DNA of 64,000 nucleotides from Clostridiales bacterium Firm_11. Its GTDB lineage: Bacteria > Bacillota > Clostridia > Christensenellales > Aristaeellaceae. The stretch lies in assembly GCA_001604105.1 (NCBI GenBank), contig LVAQ01000006.1:62001-126000 (forward strand). Reading direction: 5' to 3'. The notes under the pieces were generated by a model. That model searched no databases. It saw nothing but the letters and a program-made list of their open reading frames with translations, and was not told the DNA's origin. The position numbers were made by a program, and so were the translations under genes. Numbering within the stretch: position 1 is the stretch's first letter; every line of letters begins with the position of its first letter. Below, one piece after another: positions 1-9,061 of the stretch.

Positions 1-129
1 TATGCTAAGCATTTGTATTCTTGACAGCAAATTACTTGTCATTCGTTTCGCTCTATGGCTGAAAGCTAAAGCTTTCTATTCACACCAGTTCAGCTGGTGG
101 ATTAATAACACTAAAGCTTACATGAAAAT

Positions 130-161
130 CGCCCCCACGCCTTACGGCGGAGGGCGTTTTT
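130..161 (-). terminator. Terminator of the DUF3798 ABC operon
   Basis: A G+C-rich inverted repeat (arms 130-141 and 146-156, loop TTAC) sits 13 bases past the stop codon of the last permease gene. T runs follow it on both strands (157-161 on +, 125-128 read on -), so it could work in both directions. To its left the window holds no supportable gene. Confidence 0.75.
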
Positions 162-173
162 ACCAGGATGTGC

Positions 174-1445
174 TCAGCCGCGGGCGTGCTCCCGTGCAGC
201 TGCTTTTTTCGCAGAATTTCCGCGCCATGCGTACATCACCAATGCCAGCGCGATGACGCCGTAGCAAAGGAACACGCGGAAATACTCGCCGATGTTTGGA
301 TCTCCAAACAGGTTGCTGCCAGCATCCTGTGCAACCACAAACAGCGTGTGAAAAAGTATACATCCAATAATCGCCTGTCCATTGGTAGCACGGTCAATCG
401 AAGCGCCGCCCACCAGAATCGCGGCGCCCGCATACAACCCCACCATTTCATGAGCGGCATAGGTTTGTAACGTGCCCAGGTTCTGGATGAAGATGATCTG
501 CCCCCATCCTGCGAGAATCGTGGAGATCATGATGGCGATGATCCGTACGCGGTTAACGTTGATACCAGCGGCATTGGCAACGACGCGGCTCTGTCCAACA
601 GCCCTGAACTTTTGTCCTAGCCTGGTGCGCATGATTACCACATTGAACAGGCATAGCAGCGCAATCAGCAAGAAGGTAATCACAGGAATATTGATATTCT
701 GCAGGCTGTGATTCACAACGGGTATCTGGTATACAATTACAAACACCAATGCCATTCCGATGGTTACAAATGCCTTCACGCGTTGGATTTTCTTGAGAAT
801 CAAGAGCAAAACTGAACCCAGAACCGCAAACAGTGTGATACCATAAAGCGCTTGTGAAAAGGTCACACGCCATAGCCCATCCAGCGCGGAGAGCAAACCG
901 ACCGATCCAGTCAGGTTAAGCGTATTGGCAACGCCCGTGCCACCTACAATGGTCACCGACTCGTTTAATGGTATCAGTTTCCCAAACACAAACAGGAACA
1001 ATAGCTGATAGGCGCCATTGGCAAAAAAGCCAAGGATCATGGAGCCGATCGTCTCCTGCCCCTTCATCTTGTTCAGTAGCGACCCAATCAGGAACCCAAA
1101 CCCTGCCGCCAATGGTACGGTAATCGCTGCGGCGAGCAGAAGCCCGCCAATGCCCGTCACACCCCAGTTGATTACCAGCAAGAGCCCAATCTGCGCAGCC
1201 ATCGCGCCGATGGTAATGGCGAAGTTAATACCCATTCCAGCCACAATGGGAATGATGAGCGCCAGTACGATGAAAAGGTTGCGCGTGAGACGACTCATCA
1301 GCTGATAAAAAATATCCGTCATGGGTCGGCCGGAGTAGGCTACAAATATTATGCTCAGAACAAGAAAGATATAGGTTACCACATACTCACGAGCATTCTC
1401 TTTCACTCTGTGTCCGGCGCGGCGCAATAAATCACGATCACCCAC
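174..1445 (-). CDS. ABC transporter permease (BPD_transp_2 type), last gene of DUF3798 operon
   Basis: Integral membrane permease of 423 residues with about nine hydrophobic segments, of the ribose/basic-membrane-protein permease class. Near residue 280 it carries the family's conserved cytoplasmic stretch RAVGQSRVVANAAGINVNR, which resembles the coupling loop that contacts the ATPase. A GTG at 1454 is also in frame but lies inside the Shine-Dalgarno sequence GGGAGGTG, so the GTG at 1445, eight bases after GGAGG, is the better start. It overlaps the upstream permease gene by eight bases. It should form the channel together with that permease; the transported solute is not known. Confidence 0.88.
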   Translation of the reverse strand: MGDRDLLRRAGHRVKENAREYVVTYIFLVLSIIFVAYSGRPMTDIFYQLMSRLTRNLFIVLALIIPIVAGMGINFAITIGAMAAQIGLLLVINWGVTGIGGLLLAAAITVPLAAGFGFLIGSLLNKMKGQETIGSMILGFFANGAYQLLFLFVFGKLIPLNESVTIVGGTGVANTLNLTGSVGLLSALDGLWRVTFSQALYGITLFAVLGSVLLLILKKIQRVKAFVTIGMALVFVIVYQIPVVNHSLQNINIPVITFLLIALLCLFNVVIMRTRLGQKFRAVGQSRVVANAAGINVNRVRIIAIMISTILAGWGQIIFIQNLGTLQTYAAHEMVGLYAGAAILVGGASIDRATNGQAIIGCILFHTLFVVAQDAGSNLFGDPNIGEYFRVFLCYGVIALALVMYAWRGNSAKKAAAREHARG

Positions 1446-3354
1446 GAGAATCACCTCCCGATTGAGTCAGCGCATAGAGGATAATGCCGTTGGAAATCAG
1501 GATGCGCATCACCTCAGATAAGCCGCCTTCTGCAATGGCTGCATTGGCAACCTGAATGCCTAATGCCAACACGCCTTGGAACAAGAACGTACCCAGAATC
1601 ACGTTGGAAACCTTTGCCCTGGATACGCTTGCCCCGCCGATGAGGATCGCGCTCGCGGCAATGAAGCCCATTTGGCGCGGTCCGCCATACAGTTGCATGA
1701 ATCCAAAACTCTGAGAATACACAATGATACCCACCGCAGCGATTACTGTGGAGATGGTAGTACCAATTGTGCGCATTCGATCCACGTTTATGCCAGCCGC
1801 TTCCGCAAAGCGCGGATTAGAGCCGGCCGCAATCATGGCGGTTCCGGTTTTGGAGCGGGAGAACAGCCACATTAACCCGCAGCACAGGAAGAAGAATAAC
1901 AGTAGCCCCGTAGGTACGGTAACTCCAAGCACTTTGAATGAGAGGAAATTGTTGAGGATTCCGCCGAACGAACCACTCATGTTATGCATGACACGAAGGC
2001 CTGTGCCCAACGCCCACGTTAGTTTAGCATTGCGGAAGGGCAGTAGCATCCACGCGATGGACATCAGTGAAACAATCGAGAACCCTACATAGGTGGATAC
2101 CGTCATCTCGTTGCCCTTCAAACGATTAAGCAACTTCGAATACAGCCAGCCGATGGGGAATGCAATCAGACAGCCAACTACGACGGAGAAAGCAAACGCG
2201 CCCCAGCCTGTCATGTTGGCTTCCAGTGCAATCAATGTTGATAGCAGGCCACCGATGATGCCAGCTGTCATACCCATGTTCAAACTGATGCCTGATTGGA
2301 TGCCCGGAAGCATCGCAAGCGCAAGCACGCCAAACATACCTGTTCGTTTCAGCACATTGCCGATCATCGTCGGTACGGAGATCCCGTACAGCCCTGCCAT
2401 CAAGCACAGCAGCACAAAGAAACTCAGAATCACGAACCGTGGCATACCTAGCTTTGCCGTCATGGGCTTAAAGAAGAAGATGCCCAACGACAAAATGAAA
2501 AGACCCACCCCAATCGTGATGAGGTCATCTCCACGACGCGCCAGCTGCATGCGGTTCTGATCAGCCTTGCTAAAAATGGTTAGCGCGTCCATTTCCAAAT
2601 AGCGGTCATACTGTTTCTCAAAATCCGAACCGTATTCATAGGTAACCGCAAGAATTGGCTTTTCCAAATCCTTCAGCATTTTTTCTGTAAGCGTAGGCAG
2701 ATAGCGAAGCAACTCCGGCTGCAACGACGCATACTGCACGGAAATGTCTGCTTGCAACGCTTTCAGAAATTCGCTGGGCACAAAGGCGGAGTAATCAATC
2801 GCCTGCTCTGTAACCTCTTGCAGATCAGCCTCGTCGATCACCGTTTCGCCTTCTACTTCGCTTCCCTCAATGAGCGTTTCCAGTTCTTCATCCAAAACTA
2901 CATTTGCTTCAGCGCTTTGCGCGACTTGCATTGCGTATAGCTCTTTTTCGGCAGCTTCCTGCTCTGCATATACGCGTTGCGCGTTCTCCACCTGGAGGAT
3001 GCGCGCGTCAAGCCCATCATCGTCAAGCCCATTGAACTGTGTGAATTCAGCAGCGGCCGCCTGCCTGGCTTCCGCTTCCTTCTCTGAGGCATAAGCCGCT
3101 CGTTGGTTTCGGCTGTAGTTGTTTGCATCCGCATATTCACGGGCAACACGTTTTGCTTCCAATGCGATATCATCAATAATAGCACCGGCTGCTGTGCGCA
3201 ATACAGCGTAGTTACGCATTTTATGAAGCCCATCCGTCGCGAAACTGCCGGTTCTGATCGCGTACCCGGTAATACCGCCCACCACCATCACAATGGCCAG
3301 CAGCATCACAACGCCGGAGGCAATCCACTTTCCTTTGCTATGTTTTGCTTTCAT
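1438..3354 (-). CDS. ABC transporter permease with large extracytoplasmic insertion
   Basis: Permease of 638 residues, about 250 longer than its partner. Residues 11-31 form a first membrane segment. Residues 32 to about 275 are hydrophilic, rich in Ala, Glu and Gln, and likely helical or coiled coil. A normal permease core of eight or nine membrane segments follows, with the coupling stretch AEAAGINVDRMR near residue 525. The insertion should face the cell surface, where it could meet the binding protein or the wall; this is inference. ATG at 3354 follows GGAGGGAGG and overlaps the ATPase stop by four bases (ATGA), pointing to coupled translation. Confidence 0.87.
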   Translation of the reverse strand: MKAKHSKGKWIASGVVMLLAIVMVVGGITGYAIRTGSFATDGLHKMRNYAVLRTAAGAIIDDIALEAKRVAREYADANNYSRNQRAAYASEKEAEARQAAAAEFTQFNGLDDDGLDARILQVENAQRVYAEQEAAEKELYAMQVAQSAEANVVLDEELETLIEGSEVEGETVIDEADLQEVTEQAIDYSAFVPSEFLKALQADISVQYASLQPELLRYLPTLTEKMLKDLEKPILAVTYEYGSDFEKQYDRYLEMDALTIFSKADQNRMQLARRGDDLITIGVGLFILSLGIFFFKPMTAKLGMPRFVILSFFVLLCLMAGLYGISVPTMIGNVLKRTGMFGVLALAMLPGIQSGISLNMGMTAGIIGGLLSTLIALEANMTGWGAFAFSVVVGCLIAFPIGWLYSKLLNRLKGNEMTVSTYVGFSIVSLMSIAWMLLPFRNAKLTWALGTGLRVMHNMSGSFGGILNNFLSFKVLGVTVPTGLLLFFFLCCGLMWLFSRSKTGTAMIAAGSNPRFAEAAGINVDRMRTIGTTISTVIAAVGIIVYSQSFGFMQLYGGPRQMGFIAASAILIGGASVSRAKVSNVILGTFLFQGVLALGIQVANAAIAEGGLSEVMRILISNGIILYALTQSGGDSRG

Positions 3355-4949
3355 AAAGCCTCGCCTCCCTCCGCTTTCAGGCCCGACATGGCAAGGCCAT
3401 AGCTAGCGTCGGAGCTGTTGGGTTCCAATATGTCGGCAATTTTACCTTCAGCTACAATGGCGATGCGATCACAGACGGAGCGTAATTCCATCAGTTCCGA
3501 AGAAACCATTACGATGGTGAGCCCCATCTCACGGTTCAACCTAACCAGCGTTTCCAGTACCAGATGCTTGGCGCCGATATCAATTCCGCGCGTGGGTTCA
3601 GATACGAACAGGAACTTCGGGTTCAGCGCCAGCGCGCTAGCAACGCAAACTTTTTGTTGATTGCCGCCGGATAGTGTGCCTGTGTGCTGCGTGGGCGACT
3701 GGCAACGGATGTCCAGCTCTTTAATCATTTTGGTTGCAAATGCACGCACTTGCTTCCCATTGCGTAGTTGCATGAACTTCGGCCCTACCAGAAAATCTCC
3801 GTTTACCTGCATGGCATTGAAAACAATGTTATCTTCAATGGGTTGATCCAGTAGAAGCCCCACACCGCGCCTATCCTCGGATACCATGGCAATGCCGCGC
3901 TTAAGAGAGGATTTTGCATCGTTGAGCGGTAAAGGTTCTCCAAAGAACTCTACCTCACCGCGTGCAGGGTACAACCCCATGATGCCGTTTGGCAGACCGA
4001 CTTTACCTTGACCAGCCAATCCGCCAATGCCGAGGAACTCACCCTCTCGAACATCAATGTCAATGCCATGAAGCGCTTCGCCAGGCATATCTACATGCAA
4101 ATCGCGCACTTTTAGGGCAATTTGCTCCTTCTGCGTTTTTGCCTGTGCATCGATGGCAATTACGCCTTCATCGCCGCGCCCGATCATCAACGACGCCATC
4201 TCAACCAGCGAGGTGTCCTTTTTTTCGCGTACAGCCGCCAGCTTTCCATCGCGCAGAATGGTAATGGTATCTGCTGCCTGCATAACTTCGTCCAGCCGAT
4301 GCGTAATGAAAATAATCGCAATGTTTCGGCTGGCTATATCTTTCATGACAGCGATGAGCTGATTGGCTTCGCTCTCCGTCAAAACAGCGGTGGGTTCGTC
4401 AAAAACCAGCAAGCGAATGCCGGATTTATCGATCTCGCGGGCAATTTCAACAAATTGCATGTAACCAACCGGCATGCCTTTGATTTTGGTATCCTCGGAG
4501 ATGGCAATACCCACACTGCCCAGCGCTTTTCTGGCATCAGCACGCATGGCTTCCATGTCCAGGCTTTCAAGGTCCTCCCCCAGAATACGGCTTACGATAT
4601 TCGGCTTTGATATTTCACGATTGAGCTTGATGTTTTCCGTGATGGTAAAGCCTGGGATCAGCATAAACTCCTGATGCACCATCCCAATGCCCTGTTGCAT
4701 GGCATGCTGCGGCGACAGAATGCGTGTGGTTTCGCCGTCCAGCAGCAGTTCGCCTTGGTATCCGCCAGTGGTATGTATCACTGGCATACCAAATAGAATA
4801 TTCATTAAAGTAGATTTCCCTGCGCCGTTTTCCCCAAGCAGAGCATGAATCTCGCCCGGTTTAACCCGCAGGGTCACGTTTTTGAGCACGGCATTTTGGC
4901 CATACTCCTTTGTGATGTTTCGCATTTCTAAAACATATTCAGCTGACAA
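3351..4949 (-). CDS. ABC transporter ATP-binding protein, two nucleotide-binding domains (RbsA/MglA type)
   Basis: Cytoplasmic energiser of the importer, 532 residues with two fused ATPase domains. The first has an intact Walker A (GENGAGKST, residues 39-47), Walker B and switch region (VFDEPTAVLTE, ITHRLDE), but its signature is the degenerate MPVGYMQFVEIA. The second has a degenerate Walker A (GLAGQGKVGL) but an intact signature LSGGNQQK. This complementary pattern is usual in the RbsA family. The open frame extends to a TTG at 5006, but the TTG at 4949 lies seven bases after a strong GGGAGGGG and gives the usual N-terminus, so I chose it. A hairpin separates this gene from the binding-protein gene upstream. 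Confidence 0.9.
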   Translation of the reverse strand: MSAEYVLEMRNITKEYGQNAVLKNVTLRVKPGEIHALLGENGAGKSTLMNILFGMPVIHTTGGYQGELLLDGETTRILSPQHAMQQGIGMVHQEFMLIPGFTITENIKLNREISKPNIVSRILGEDLESLDMEAMRADARKALGSVGIAISEDTKIKGMPVGYMQFVEIAREIDKSGIRLLVFDEPTAVLTESEANQLIAVMKDIASRNIAIIFITHRLDEVMQAADTITILRDGKLAAVREKKDTSLVEMASLMIGRGDEGVIAIDAQAKTQKEQIALKVRDLHVDMPGEALHGIDIDVREGEFLGIGGLAGQGKVGLPNGIMGLYPARGEVEFFGEPLPLNDAKSSLKRGIAMVSEDRRGVGLLLDQPIEDNIVFNAMQVNGDFLVGPKFMQLRNGKQVRAFATKMIKELDIRCQSPTQHTGTLSGGNQQKVCVASALALNPKFLFVSEPTRGIDIGAKHLVLETLVRLNREMGLTIVMVSSELMELRSVCDRIAIVAEGKIADILEPNSSDASYGLAMSGLKAEGGEAL

Positions 4950-5006
4950 TGGGGCACCCCTCCCAGGCTTTGATGCAATTGCACCAAAAACAGAATCGTC
5001 CAGCAA

Positions 5007-5041
5007 AACGACCCGCTCGCCGTTAAGCGGGCGGGCCCGTT
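5007..5041 (-). terminator. Intercistronic hairpin between binding protein and ATPase genes
   Basis: On the - strand an imperfect G+C-rich stem (outer arms AACG/CGTT, inner CCCGC and GCGGG) is followed by TTTTG. It lies just after the binding-protein stop (5062) and before the ATPase ribosome binding site. It is probably a leaky terminator or stabilising 3' end that gives more binding protein than ATPase and permease. Confidence 0.55.
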
Positions 5042-5061
5042 CTGCTGGTTAGGTTAAAACC

Positions 5062-6198
5062 TTATTTGATGTAATCGTTGAAATCGATGTTGTCAAACAA
5101 CAGCATGAAGTAGTTGCTTACTTCGTTGCCATCGCCATCCACATAAGTGGTTACGGATGCTTCGGCACCAGCGGCAGCAGTCAGCGCGGCTTTCAAAGCA
5201 TCGCTATCGGTCTTGGCGCTTGTGCTTCCTTCGAGGTATGCCTTGGCATACTCAAAGCCGCCGTAAATCATGCTCATGTTCACCGGTACAGCCCACGTGG
5301 AGAAACGGCTCAGCGCGTTGTTCGCAGCCAGTACGCCAGCGGCCTTTTCCAAGTACGCGTCGATGTTGCCATAGTCTTCCGGCTCAACTGCAAGGCTGAA
5401 GGATGCCGGGAAGCCATGGAAGGGGCTCGGGCAGCAGGGCAGCGGATAGTAGGCGTTCTCCTGCACAAGCACAGCCGCCTGCAGAGGCTCCTGCATGCCG
5501 CAGTTGGTGGTGAAGAAGGCAACCTTCTTGCCAGCGTATTCCTGCATGACCATCGGCACATCCTCCAGGATGAACTGCTGGGCACCAGTCATACCAGCAT
5601 CGCCGGTGGGATCGGGCGCATCGCGGAACACAAACTCGATGCCAGCATCTTCGCACTCTTCTACAAGGATGTTGTAGCGCGCGACGATGGTTTCATAACT
5701 CATGTGACGAGCGAAGGAGTAGTGCACCAGCACATCGCAGCCCCATTCCGAAATGGTTTCCACGATCTGATAGCCGCCGTTGATTTCATCAACGCCCAAT
5801 ACGATATCGGCAGCGCCCGCGATGTCGGCGGGATCTTCGGCCGGCACGCCAGCGATCAGGAGGATATCATCGCGGCCGAGTTCGTTCTTGATCTGCGTGT
5901 AAGCAGCGGTGGTGCCCTGCACGGACTGCACCGCAATGATGGCCTTCACGTCAGGATCTGCCGCGAACTGCAGGATCTTGCCGATGGTGGTTTCAACTTC
6001 AGAGGAGAAGTTATCCGGATAGGTATCGGTCACAACCATGTCAGGATACAGGCTCTTGAGCTTCTCAGCAGCGCGGAACTCTTCCTCGCCCTGCGTTGTG
6101 GTGCCCGTGAGAATTGCGATTTTATCGGCAGCCAGGGCAGTGGAAGCCAAGCTCAAAACCAGAACCAGGGCCAGAAGAATGCTTACCAGTTTCTTCAT
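5062..6198 (-). CDS. DUF3798 family solute-binding protein of ABC transporter
   Basis: Secreted binding protein of 378 residues, first gene of the four-gene ABC operon. The N-terminus MKKLVSILLALVLVLSLAST ends in an ALA-A cleavage site with no lipobox cysteine, so it is not an obvious lipoprotein. The body resembles DUF3798 proteins (KIAILTGTTTQGEEE near the mature N-terminus, then NFSSEVETTIGKI), a two-lobed periplasmic-binding fold related to the sugar/BMP group; ligand unknown. An in-frame ATG at 6291 has no ribosome binding site, while 6198 follows AAGGGAGGTAACA. A strong promoter lies 31-60 bases upstream. Confidence 0.82.
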   Translation of the reverse strand: MKKLVSILLALVLVLSLASTALAADKIAILTGTTTQGEEEFRAAEKLKSLYPDMVVTDTYPDNFSSEVETTIGKILQFAADPDVKAIIAVQSVQGTTAAYTQIKNELGRDDILLIAGVPAEDPADIAGAADIVLGVDEINGGYQIVETISEWGCDVLVHYSFARHMSYETIVARYNILVEECEDAGIEFVFRDAPDPTGDAGMTGAQQFILEDVPMVMQEYAGKKVAFFTTNCGMQEPLQAAVLVQENAYYPLPCCPSPFHGFPASFSLAVEPEDYGNIDAYLEKAAGVLAANNALSRFSTWAVPVNMSMIYGGFEYAKAYLEGSTSAKTDSDALKAALTAAAGAEASVTTYVDGDGNEVSNYFMLLFDNIDFNDYIK

Positions 6199-6228
6199 AC
6201 CAAGTGTTACCTCCCTTGATTTTTTACT

Positions 6229-6258
6229 AGTATACAGGAAAACAGGATGAATAGTCAA
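6229..6258 (-). promoter_or_regulatory. Sigma-A promoter of the DUF3798 ABC operon
   Basis: On the - strand TTGACT (6253-6258), an 18-base spacer and TATACT (6229-6234) lie directly upstream of the ribosome binding site of the binding-protein gene. Confidence 0.8.
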
Positions 6259-6814
6259 TTCATTTTTGCATTTTTTCATGCAATTATTCACATGCAGGTT
6301 ACAAATGTTTCAGCCTGATATCTCGAAATGCTTTACACTATAACGATTTCAAGCATTCTGCTCATGCGTTCGCCGAACTAATTTTCGCTTCAGCAGGTAC
6401 ACTTCGCATAGCGAATCGCTATGTAATGGCACCCGATAGTCCTTTTCTGGTTTCAAGTTTTTCGTTTTGCAAGGTGTGAATGTAAATCTTTCATTTTTTT
6501 CACGAACACCTTACCATATTTTACTTGCCTCAATGTCTACATGGTATGCTAAGCTTTACAATACAAGGTTGATCTGGCTTTGTGATTCATTAACGATTAT
6601 TTGCGCGTCGGTATTAACGAGTTGTGTTTTATCAGAAATCCTCGCTTTCCGGATATGTCAATATGCATTTTTATGCAAATGATTCGCATTTGCATCTTTA
6701 AGTGCTCCAATTGTCTCCCCCAGCGCAGTCGATTCTGGCATTATACCATTCCAGAGTGCAACATTCTATCCCTGCGTCTTAGCTACCCGACTCATTACCG
6801 ATTGCAGCTTATGC
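6259..6814. other. Gene-free divergent region with two perfect inverted repeats
   Basis: No convincing gene lies between the two divergent operons. The open frames here lack ribosome binding sites and read as low-complexity translation. Two perfect inverted repeats stand out: CATAGCG-AAT-CGCTATG at 6407-6423, and ATGCAAATG-ATTCG-CATTTGCAT at 6673-6695. Either could be an operator for one of the flanking operons; no regulator gene is adjacent. Confidence 0.5.
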
Positions 6815-6843
6815 TTGCTTTTTATCCGTTGCATTGCTATAAT
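6815..6843 (+). promoter_or_regulatory. Probable promoter of the D-amino acid/5-oxoproline operon
   Basis: TTGCTT (6815-6820), a 17-base spacer and TATAAT (6838-6843) preceded by TG one base earlier (extended -10). Transcription from here would make a leader of about 230 bases before the first gene at 7079. Confidence 0.6.
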
Positions 6844-6875
6844 TGCGTTGTCAATTCAATCCCCATTGCTTCAAC

Positions 6876-6914
6876 AAGGAGGTCGTGGTTGCGCATCGCA
6901 GCGGCGGTCTCCTT
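6876..6914 (+). promoter_or_regulatory. Long leader hairpin, possible attenuator
   Basis: The arms 6876-6893 and 6897-6914 can form an 18-pair stem with a 3-base CAT loop, one mismatch and several G-U pairs, followed by a mixed TTTCTTATT tract. It lies between the putative promoter and the first gene. The 5' arm carries AAGGAGGT, a perfect Shine-Dalgarno sequence that the stem would hide. It does not fit the T-box consensus. Confidence 0.45.
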
Positions 6915-7078
6915 TCTTATTAATGACAGTTTTCATCGCAGCTCCAAAGGTAAATTGGATCACTGTCAAAGCACATGGGATCGAATAACGACGCCTGTTT
7001 CACGCCCGCTAACATCTCCTAAGGTGTTTAATGCTGGGCATCATACTACTTTGCTAAATGGCAGAAGGAGTTCACGGT

Positions 7079-7936
7079 ATGAAATCACTCGCCTATTATG
7101 ATGGAAAGATCGGTGCCCCGGAAGAATTGACCATCCCGTTCAATGACCGCTCACATTTTTTTGGGGACGGCGTTTATGATGCGACAGTCAGCGGAAACCA
7201 TCAGCCCTATCTCCTGCAGGAGCATCTTGACCGTTTTTACACCAGTGCGCAGGCGCTAGATATCAAAATCGGCATGAGCAAAGCGGATTTGCATGCGCTG
7301 ATCATCCATCTCGATCAACAGGTAGAGGGTAATGCCCACTTCGTTTACTGGCAGGTAACACGCGGATGTGATACGCGTAACCATGCTTATGCCGATACCA
7401 TGACTGGGAAACTGTGGGTCATGATTCGCCCCAAAAAACTGAGTGATCCAAGCATACCCGTGAAACTGATTACGCTGGAGGATACGCGTTTTCTTCACTG
7501 TAACCTCAAAACGCTGAACCTGTTGCCTTCTGTAATGGCATCGCAAAAAGCAGAAAAGGCAGGCGCGTTTGAGGCTGTACTGTACCGCGGCGATGTGGTC
7601 ACCGAATGCGCGCACAGCAATGTCTCCATTCTCAAGGATGGCGTTCTGCGCACCCATCCCAGTGATCGCTTTATCCTTCGCGGGATTGCCCGTATGCGGT
7701 TGATCGAAGCTTGCTACCGCCTGGGCATTCTGGTGGAAGAACGCGCCTTCACCCTTTCTGAATTGATGGAGGCTGATGAGGTAATCGTTACCTCCTCCAC
7801 AAACTTTTGCCTGCACGCCAGTCATATCAACGGTATACCCGTCGGCGGACAGGATGCGCACAGGCTCAGCGCTATCGAGCACGAAGTGATTCAGGAATAC
7901 CTCGCTTTTACAGGCTGCAAGTCGATTCTCGACTGA
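7079..7936 (+). CDS. dat: D-amino acid aminotransferase (class IV, PLP)
   Basis: Pyridoxal-phosphate enzyme of 285 residues that moves amino groups between D-amino acids and 2-oxo acids, typically D-alanine + 2-oxoglutarate to pyruvate + D-glutamate. Visible family marks are the N-terminal FNDRSHFFGDGVYD, the Schiff-base lysine in HCNLKTLNLLP (K144), and the cofactor-binding stretch VVTECAHSNVSI near 174-185. Length matches the family. ATG 7079 follows AGAAGGAG; the upstream in-frame ATG at 7058 has no such signal. First gene of a six-gene operon whose other members deal with D-glutamate and 5-oxoproline, so here it probably supplies or drains D-glutamate. Confidence 0.88.
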   Translation: MKSLAYYDGKIGAPEELTIPFNDRSHFFGDGVYDATVSGNHQPYLLQEHLDRFYTSAQALDIKIGMSKADLHALIIHLDQQVEGNAHFVYWQVTRGCDTRNHAYADTMTGKLWVMIRPKKLSDPSIPVKLITLEDTRFLHCNLKTLNLLPSVMASQKAEKAGAFEAVLYRGDVVTECAHSNVSILKDGVLRTHPSDRFILRGIARMRLIEACYRLGILVEERAFTLSELMEADEVIVTSSTNFCLHASHINGIPVGGQDAHRLSAIEHEVIQEYLAFTGCKSILD

Positions 7937-7950
7937 TTGAAAGGGGAACA

Positions 7951-9036
7951 GTGCCACGCATGGACAATCGGGAGCTGGAAATATTGAACATCGGCGAAAA
8001 TCTGGATGCGCTGATGACCCTTGATCCTCGCGGTTATGGTGTTTGCCGGATGCTGTATGCAGGAAGCCGCAAACATACAGGTAGGCCTTTGACTATCAAT
8101 GCTGCGCAACAATTGCTTTCAACCGTTCATAGCGGCGATGTGGTTTTCATTATCACTGGTTTTGTACTATTGCCGCATCGTGTTCCGGAAACAGATGGAT
8201 TGGTAGGTTCGCTATTTTTGGCGCGCGCGATCGTAAACGCTTTTGGCGCCACCCCCATCATCATTTGCCCGGAGGAGTGCCTCAAAGCAATCCACAAATG
8301 TGCCCATGTGATCGGTTTGCACCTGTTTGAAGATATTCAAACCGCAGTTTCTTTGCCGCTCAGCATGGGTGTGGTCGCCTACACCAAAGACCCCGCACTT
8401 GCGTTGGCACAGGCGCAAGCATTGCTGCAAAGCGTGACTCCTGCCGCGGTGATTGCGGTGGAGGCGCCGGGAGCAAACGCAAAAGGCGTCTATCACAACG
8501 CCGCGGGGATGGATGTGACAGCTCTGGAGTCCAAAACCGATGTGCTCTGGAAACTGCTCCAACAAAACGGCGTACCCTCGATTGCCATTGGTGATTTAGG
8601 CAATGAGATTGGCATGGGTACAATCGCGCATCATATCCAGCGTTATATCCCCCATACTGATACATGCGAGTGTCAATGCGGCTGTCAAGGCGGCATACTG
8701 GCGGATTCAACCACGGACGCAATCATCACCGCAACCTGCTCGGATTGGGGCTGCTATGGGCTCATCACCGCGCTTGCCTACCTGAAAGGGAATATGGATA
8801 TTCTCCATAGCGATGATATGGAATCCGATACCCTTCGCGCGGCTTCACGAAACGGCATGGTGGATATGAACGGTTCGCTCCTGCCGGGTGTGGATGGTTT
8901 TGACGTACGCATGATGGTCAGCGTTCTAAGCTTAATGCGCCAGTGTACTTCCTATGCGCTCAAGCATGCGTGCGAGTTTGTACCTTGGTTTACCGATGTG
9001 CTTGCAAAACCCTTTTACACAGAAAATTGCATTTGA
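7951..9036 (+). CDS. DUF4392 protein, D-glutamate cyclase-like C-terminal domain
   Basis: Protein of about 361 residues matching the DUF4392 family, which forms the C-terminal half of the animal mitochondrial enzyme DGLUCY that converts D-glutamate to 5-oxo-D-proline. Recognisable stretches are DGLVGSLFLARAIVNAFGA (near 83), the EAPGANAKGVYHNAAGMD region, and GDLGNEIGMGTIAHHI (near 214). A cluster CECQCGCQ near 240 may bind metal. GTG 7951 lies four bases after AAGGGG and ATG 7960 lies 13 bases after it, so the start is uncertain by three codons. It begins 14 bases after the aminotransferase stop. The DGLUCY N-terminal half (DUF1445) is encoded three genes downstream. Confidence 0.82.
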   Translation: MPRMDNRELEILNIGENLDALMTLDPRGYGVCRMLYAGSRKHTGRPLTINAAQQLLSTVHSGDVVFIITGFVLLPHRVPETDGLVGSLFLARAIVNAFGATPIIICPEECLKAIHKCAHVIGLHLFEDIQTAVSLPLSMGVVAYTKDPALALAQAQALLQSVTPAAVIAVEAPGANAKGVYHNAAGMDVTALESKTDVLWKLLQQNGVPSIAIGDLGNEIGMGTIAHHIQRYIPHTDTCECQCGCQGGILADSTTDAIITATCSDWGCYGLITALAYLKGNMDILHSDDMESDTLRAASRNGMVDMNGSLLPGVDGFDVRMMVSVLSLMRQCTSYALKHACEFVPWFTDVLAKPFYTENCI

Positions 9037-9061
9037 AAAAGCATCAGGGGAGAGAGCGCGA

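Noticed and set aside
5416..6219. 267-codon + strand frame opposite the DUF3798 gene
   Set aside because: Shadow of the real gene; no start signal and no family resemblance.
6600..7078. T-box riboswitch before the D-amino acid aminotransferase
   Set aside because: The hairpin at 6876 superficially resembles the T-box region, but the AGGGTGG-N-ACCGCG core and stem I motifs are missing.
6601..7101. 166-codon + strand frame upstream of the aminotransferase
   Set aside because: No ribosome binding site, it crosses the promoter and hairpin, and its composition is not protein-like.
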